In this document: positions 59,801 to 64,000 of the stretch, piece after piece | How the letters are laid out: the number at the start of each line of letters is the position of its first letter | Numbering within the stretch: the first letter of the stretch is position 1 | DNA from: Tritrichomonas foetus | Taxonomy: Eukaryota; Parabasalia; Tritrichomonadida; Tritrichomonadidae | Reading direction: 5' to 3' | Assembly (NCBI GenBank): GCA_001839685.1 | Contig: MLAK01001237.1 | Span: 74,923 to 138,922 of the forward strand | DNA: 64,000 bases | The notes under the pieces: model-generated | Database searches by the model: none | The model's input: the letters and a program-made list of their open reading frames with translations, nothing else | What the model was told of the DNA's origin: nothing | Made by a program: the position numbers and the translations under genes

Positions 59801-62800
59801 CGAAATTGTTTCTGACTTGATTGATTTTTATAAATGATTGATTTAAGTTTAGCAATTTTTGTTTCAAAAAATTCAGAATCAGATATCATCAATCGAAACA
59901 TTGTATTATAGATTAGTATTTGATTGTTTAATTTGAAAACTAAATCAATAAATAGTGGAGAAGATAAAACGATTTTTGGCCATTCTTTTTGATTCAAAGT
60001 ATTAATTCTATCTTCAACATTTTTCGGGAATTTAAAATCTGAAGTATTTGGTTTTCTTTGGTTATCTACATCTCTGCGATATAAAAGAACAGAAGCTGAT
60101 GTAAATTCATCATTTTGAGAAGATTCATCATTTGCACCATAGCACCAAAATGGAATATCTGCTTGATTAAAATATTCGATTTTATCGGAAGTAACAAACC
60201 AATCACTATAATTCGTCGATAATGTTAAATATTTACCATCAAGTTTTTCACCACATTGTAAAACAGCACCAATCATGGAATATCTAGTATTATATGAAAA
60301 ACTAAATTCAAACATATCAACAATTTTTTTTCCTTTGTCAATTCTATCTAAATAAACTAACAAGTATTCTGGCCACTTTGTGATTTTTCTTCCATTTAAA
60401 TAGTTTTCTAATGACTGTTCAAAATTACTAAAGCCACGAACTTTCAATGGAATAAAATTAATAGGTGTTTCATCAACATGTAATTCAAATAATGAAAAAA
60501 GTCCGAATGATGTATCAACGCAATTATCTATAACAGAAAACAATTGTGAAAGTACTATATCACAGGTATTAAATAAAACTCGAGAAAACTCAGGATGATG
60601 TAAAAGTGGATCAATATCAACTTTGCCTTTTCGACTAAATATGACTTCAGCTAAAAAACTACGTAAAGTTACAATATGTGGCATTATTTTTGATTCATCA
60701 ACATAAAGTAACCATGCAACGATTGGCTCTACATTACTTAATAATGAAAGGATAGCAGCAAGTGGTGACCCTTTTGGGCATCCTTCGATAATATTTCTGC
60801 CGATAAATGTGAAATCATCTGAAAATGATCTGTTCTCTTTTGGAACTTTTGGCAAGTATTTCACTAGTGAATCAATTCTAGACAAAGAATCACATTTTGC
60901 AATAAAGTCAAAACCTGCTCTTCGTGATTCAATTGTTTGGCAAAATGGAAGATTTGGATTTCGAATTGTAGGTGATGCTAAAAGTCTATCCAAGGTAATA
61001 TTCATAAGATCAATTCGAGGTTTAATTAAAGATAATAGTCCAATGAATGATTCATCTGCATCTGTATAATGTGATGTTTCATATGGTTTCAGATCGATAT
61101 AATAAGGAATAAAAATGTCAGGATTGATATTTCTTTTTTTCATGAGTTCAAAATATTGCTTGGTTTTCGTACGATATTCATTTTTTACAGTTAAATAAAG
61201 AAGAGAAATTAAAGTATCATTACTTATTTCATTAGAAATTATGGAAGCGAAAGTTTTTCTAATGATTGACCATTTTGAATCTAATAAGCATTTCTTTATT
61301 ATTCTTTTACTGAAAGCTTTATTAGTAATCAGGCTAGTGATGGCTCTACATGCAATGGTTAATGAAACATTCCCATATTTATAATCGCAAATTGCATCAA
61401 TAATGGGTTCATTAAATTGTTGTGGGAGTTCTTGCTTGGAAACAGCAAGTGAATGTAATAGCATTGGTAATAATCGAGTATATTCGCGAAAATCAAATGA
61501 GGAAAAAAAGTCACTAAGTTCATAAATATGAAACCCTTCTCTTCCACTCTTTGTGAAATTTATATCAACCATTGTAAGAAGCTGACAAATAATTTCACCT
61601 TCTTCTGTAAGGGGCTTTAAATGTGCTCTTAAAGCATTAATGCAATCACTATCTTCAAGTTTGCTCAAGAATCTTGGAGTTATATTACAATCTAAATAAG
61701 ATTCAAACACTGGATTATCTGTTCTTACATTTAATACTAAAATTGAATCAGAATCGAAAATGATGTTTGTTAATGGATCATCAATTCGTAAAGTATTATC
61801 ATTTTCAGTGGTTATTGTTAATCTAGAAACAGGTTGACCAACAACATCACTTACAGCCGCATATAGTCGTTTCATGGAATGATAAGGGTGGAAAGAAACA
61901 TCAACTTCATATTTTTTGTCGCAATAATCAAATGAGATTTTTTGAAAGAAGCAAATGGGTGCGCGAATTCGATAAAAATCAGCTTCTGACATTGCTGCCC
62001 ACATTATCATATGCACAGCGTTTCGTCCTTTGCCCTCTTCATCCAAATTTTTAATTAAAGTATCAACAACTTTCGAAATGTATGAATTATCTTCATTTTG
62101 AAAAACTTGGAAGATTAATTTCATCGCCCATGATGCATACCGTGGTTTTACAGTCGATTTTGCAATAGTTAAAGCTATTTGTCGCATTATTTTTCGATTT
62201 GGTGATCGGAGAACTGCTGCAGTAATGATTCTTGGAATATCAGGTGCAATTCTAGTAAAATCTAATTGTGATAATTTAATTAATACTGATTCAGGAACAT
62301 TTTGTAAAGCATAAATCCAAGTTACAGTTACAGATGCCAATCTTTGTGATTGATTTGAAAAAGGATTTCTAGATATTGTTTCTAAAGCAACATCAAAAAG
62401 TGTGTTAAAACATTTTTCAATATTTGTGTAACTAACTAATTCAACAAAACTACATAATATTTTTTCAATTTCAGGTAAATCATCAGGAAAATTCGCCAGT
62501 TTCGTTATAAATGAATGGACTGCTTCCCCATGTGGAATTTTTGTTAAAAAAGTTCCAATTGAAATTACTTTTGTTGGATTATCTTGGATTGTCGAAAGTT
62601 CATAATTGATGATTTCATTTAACCTTGAAGAGATGTGAAAATTTCGTATATTAAATTGTGTTTCTGATGTAATATTTTTAATAATTTTGTCAAAAAGTGC
62701 GCCAGCGATTTGATAATTATCCACATGATCAATTAAATATAAAGTCAAAGTAGGTGAAAAGAATTGATATGATAAAACCGCGCGACCAACTGCATCAAGA

Positions 62801-63864
62801 TGATCTTTCTTTGGTGAAATAGCTAATTGAGTTATAAGATCATTCACTAAAACTGGAAAATTTCCAAATTGACAATATAAAGTTGCAACATCTTCTGGTT
62901 TAAATACGACCTTTCTCGAAAAATCTGGAAGAAAAAGTAAAATTTTATAAACTAAATCTTGGTCATTTGATTGTGAAATGATATGAAGAAACGTGGTTTT
63001 TAAAAGATCGTGTGATTTTGTAGGACCACATCTCATAAATACTGAAATAATTAGTTCTAAAAGTTTTTGCTTATAAATATTATCTGAATGAATGATAAAA
63101 GTTGATAATACAGAATAAATATGATCTATGTATTCATAAGCAATTAATGTGCAGTAGAATGTAATAAATGAGCAAAAATAAAGATCACCACTGCCTCTAA
63201 TGAGATGTAATTGCTTGATATTTGGAATGATATGAAATGATAAAAATCGAATAAAAGTAAAAGCAAAAGCTTCTCCTAAAAATGGTTCAGTTCTGTCAAA
63301 TAATTCTGTAATTGCCAAAAGTTGATCATAATTATATAATCGTTTTTCGATTAATTGACGAAATTTTTGAAATAATTCGTGGGTATATAAAAATCGAACA
63401 AACTCGTGCTTTATTGAGTATTCTGTAGTCTGTTGAAAAACTAGTAAATGATTTTGCGTGTTTAAAAAATCAACATTCGGATTTTGAAGCACAACGTCAG
63501 GAGGTTCAAACAAGCGTGGCGAAATTGGTTGAAATTGAAATGGAATTGATAATGCTTGAATAAATTTGGCGTTTAAATCGGAGCGATTTATATATGAAAC
63601 CATATCGGCGAAAAGGCTTTCGATTTTTTTGTATTGGTTTGAATATTCGAGTAGACAAATGATAGATTTCGGTAAGTCGTCGGCTATAAATGTCATGATT
63701 TCAGGCGTGTTTTCAAAAAAAATCGAATTTAATAAATATTTCAGAGATTGATCTAAATCGTGAAAAATGGTGTTTGAATCCTTTCCATCTTTCAAATCAG
63801 AGAGGATTTGATTATATTTTGGATATGTAACATTTTTTGTTCGATCTTCATTTCGATTTTGCAT
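56839..63864 (-). CDS. Giant USP9X-like protein with degenerate ubiquitin-hydrolase domain
   Basis: A 2341-residue protein. A helical solenoid (1 to about 640) and a ubiquitin-like fold near 690-750 (VSFHPYHSMKRLYAAV) precede a compact C19 peptidase-like domain at about 1020-1280. That domain has GRNIIEGCPKGSPLAAILSL (the Cys box, Cys1029), LFELHVDE, KWPEYLLVYLDRID and SMIGAVLQCGEKLDGKYLTL, then ASVLLYRR. The order and spacing follow USP9X, USP24 and USP34, but the His of GHY is Lys1211 and the zinc-finger fingers are missing, so deubiquitinase activity is doubtful. A second solenoid, an acidic Glu run (about 1836-1890) and a long Lys/Gln/Ser-rich tail follow. The first ATG is at 63864. The TAA at its end appears to be premature. 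Confidence 0.75.
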   Translation of the reverse strand: MQNRNEDRTKNVTYPKYNQILSDLKDGKDSNTIFHDLDQSLKYLLNSIFFENTPEIMTFIADDLPKSIICLLEYSNQYKKIESLFADMVSYINRSDLNAKFIQALSIPFQFQPISPRLFEPPDVVLQNPNVDFLNTQNHLLVFQQTTEYSIKHEFVRFLYTHELFQKFRQLIEKRLYNYDQLLAITELFDRTEPFLGEAFAFTFIRFLSFHIIPNIKQLHLIRGSGDLYFCSFITFYCTLIAYEYIDHIYSVLSTFIIHSDNIYKQKLLELIISVFMRCGPTKSHDLLKTTFLHIISQSNDQDLVYKILLFLPDFSRKVVFKPEDVATLYCQFGNFPVLVNDLITQLAISPKKDHLDAVGRAVLSYQFFSPTLTLYLIDHVDNYQIAGALFDKIIKNITSETQFNIRNFHISSRLNEIINYELSTIQDNPTKVISIGTFLTKIPHGEAVHSFITKLANFPDDLPEIEKILCSFVELVSYTNIEKCFNTLFDVALETISRNPFSNQSQRLASVTVTWIYALQNVPESVLIKLSQLDFTRIAPDIPRIITAAVLRSPNRKIMRQIALTIAKSTVKPRYASWAMKLIFQVFQNEDNSYISKVVDTLIKNLDEEGKGRNAVHMIMWAAMSEADFYRIRAPICFFQKISFDYCDKKYEVDVSFHPYHSMKRLYAAVSDVVGQPVSRLTITTENDNTLRIDDPLTNIIFDSDSILVLNVRTDNPVFESYLDCNITPRFLSKLEDSDCINALRAHLKPLTEEGEIICQLLTMVDINFTKSGREGFHIYELSDFFSSFDFREYTRLLPMLLHSLAVSKQELPQQFNEPIIDAICDYKYGNVSLTIACRAITSLITNKAFSKRIIKKCLLDSKWSIIRKTFASIISNEISNDTLISLLYLTVKNEYRTKTKQYFELMKKRNINPDIFIPYYIDLKPYETSHYTDADESFIGLLSLIKPRIDLMNITLDRLLASPTIRNPNLPFCQTIESRRAGFDFIAKCDSLSRIDSLVKYLPKVPKENRSFSDDFTFIGRNIIEGCPKGSPLAAILSLLSNVEPIVAWLLYVDESKIMPHIVTLRSFLAEVIFSRKGKVDIDPLLHHPEFSRVLFNTCDIVLSQLFSVIDNCVDTSFGLFSLFELHVDETPINFIPLKVRGFSNFEQSLENYLNGRKITKWPEYLLVYLDRIDKGKKIVDMFEFSFSYNTRYSMIGAVLQCGEKLDGKYLTLSTNYSDWFVTSDKIEYFNQADIPFWCYGANDESSQNDEFTSASVLLYRRDVDNQRKPNTSDFKFPKNVEDRINTLNQKEWPKIVLSSPLFIDLVFKLNNQILIYNTMFRLMISDSEFFETKIAKLKSIIYKNQSSQKQFREFVKNYGIKEITNISYEISDYLSNLMAPIVSNIDDLTEIINCFMESNSEFQYCFFLNIIMYDSSLCEIDLNLMRLSLRYLSKGRSFLLNEEIISKQTNVFDLLVEAVAANISHHQYLTVVNEIFEVTFLTKWCNIVLKSDSFKNLIEITNSHYSSAFNGLSELKPPLKDLFASYDTSSTGTQFAVTANETDDVWTSVILECLLHSDKSVRDISMSVVLKVLPKPIKEMENYIQRRIIDNSVEKPLIPENGFGFQLLALINSAIKLLPQDNDFCDAYFEILESRICYISPYAIGEHLNDFFVLLNIATDELAIEWLMMIIHHILAFDESKVEQLNEEQIDKVLSTKFGTTYGIQLLYMFRDKANFSELSGSCVEGCFESFYDEHSEILVKMIRDGLLVGHFDLSGYMKDLMNLEMINAIFDNQEDFRRMIYLYIRKILKQAQPILILGNNELIQHSMRILDSFKSKIDENGNVLNDLTSQDEYEKMVEEEEEEEEVIEEEEEEEVVEEEEEEEEVEEEEEEEEEEEIEEEEIVDVRRRGRQKEYQPTPRTTRNSSKNKIEANKKNVTNVKSKQLQTASSKTSRRIAKLELPIQQITHEINKQATKPPQKTSKENLKSNAKSTVKQVGRASTKNNMKQESKQKLKPNTKQESKNETKKDAKSTRQMKEVAKQTKENAKQVKETTRQTKETSKSSSKQTSKQSLKQNTKNVSKPESTKEETPKRRGRPPKANTEPEKVDNKKRKANNNMTPQDLKKSVENPQNPSDEGHLNAAELEEKAVKLEKSIKTNKAEEKKILKYTIPKINVILSSIKDSNNLNNPKISSAKGSSSEQAKIENKKQQKGKSQPAKNDQFQHDQQSPQKQKNIEYQTESKEEKHIQEQILKTHSKIQKDKEPFQIEEKFPLEHEKDATIKTHEKKSIKKSIPSENDFSYEETQHSQEETPQIEKDYNIQQQDDVYSQKEIPQSNEFHKLKEEKHQQEEKHQQEEKH

Positions 63865-63978
63865 CAAAATCGCAAAATATTTACAATCCCACAAAATTCG
63901 AATAGGGAAACAAAATTTGAATTGGTGGATCAAAAATAATTCAATATTATTTATCGTCACTCAAGAATTTGCTTCTTC

Positions 63979-63983
63979 TCACA
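63979..63983 (+). promoter_or_regulatory. Initiator of gene entering the right edge
   Basis: TCACA with +1 at 63981, only 5 nt before the ATG at 63986. Confidence 0.4.
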
Positions 63984-63985
63984 GA

Positions 63986-64000
63986 ATGAGTAGCGATGAA
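63986..64000 (+). CDS. Start of a plus-strand gene cut by the window edge
   Basis: ATG followed by codons reading MSSDE up to the last base. Support comes from the initiator immediately upstream and from its divergent position relative to the USP-like gene (121 nt between the ATGs). Five codons do not allow a product to be named. Confidence 0.4.

Overview
The window looks like a trichomonad (parabasalid) nuclear genome, most likely Tritrichomonas foetus or a close relative; the species is an inference. The DNA is very AT-rich. Genes are intronless and lie on both strands. Many ATGs are preceded at close range by the trichomonad initiator TCA(+1)Y(T/A), several stop codons sit in a TAAA context, and the families present (multi-membrane adenylyl cyclase with PAS, BTB proteins, giant HECT ligases, degenerate giant USPs, Q/N-rich proteins) are typical of that group. 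Standard stop codons are used.

Layout. 1-2431 is non-coding. 2432-15076 holds an aldo/keto reductase, a Tup1-like WD40 co-repressor, an ARM-like/coiled-coil protein, a divergent HMG-box/BTB pair with a 121-nt initiator-to-initiator promoter, proteasome beta1, an 18-nt satellite broken by an 851-nt assembly gap, a TTLL tubulin-modifying ligase and a small basic protein. 15077-16633 is non-coding but contains a GC-richer cluster of adjacent hairpins. 16634-23281 holds a type I surface protein and an adenylyl cyclase gene interrupted twice in frame: by one TAG, and by a 57-nt AT-only-like insert with four stops, flanked by 22-nt direct repeats, just before the metal-binding Asp. After a 2.5-kb gap, 25836-39628 holds a RalGAP-like protein lacking the catalytic Asn, a 17-nt satellite, a FAM32A-like protein, a FOP/LisH-type protein with repeated SRFGL motifs, a BRCT/SQ-cluster protein, a polyproline protein and a GT61 glycosyltransferase. 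39848-54146 holds a giant HECT ligase with a myristoylation signal, a Derlin-like protein with an acidic repeat tail, a FAM184-type coiled coil and a membrane-anchored pseudo-alpha/beta-hydrolase. 54147-64000 holds an ankyrin remnant, a giant USP9X-like protein whose reading frame is broken by one TAA and one A9 frameshift before a Q-rich tail, and the first codons of a plus-strand gene.

The genes do not form an operon or a single pathway. Ubiquitin/ER quality control (proteasome beta1, HECT, USP-like, Derlin) and cytoskeleton/basal body functions (TTLL, FOP-like, FAM184, polyproline protein) recur. Three enzyme folds have lost catalytic residues (RalGAP-like, USP-like, alpha/beta hydrolase), which suggests scaffolding or regulatory roles. 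The most striking signal is the repeat-flanked in-frame intervening sequence in the cyclase, together with other in-frame stops in long, otherwise intact genes.
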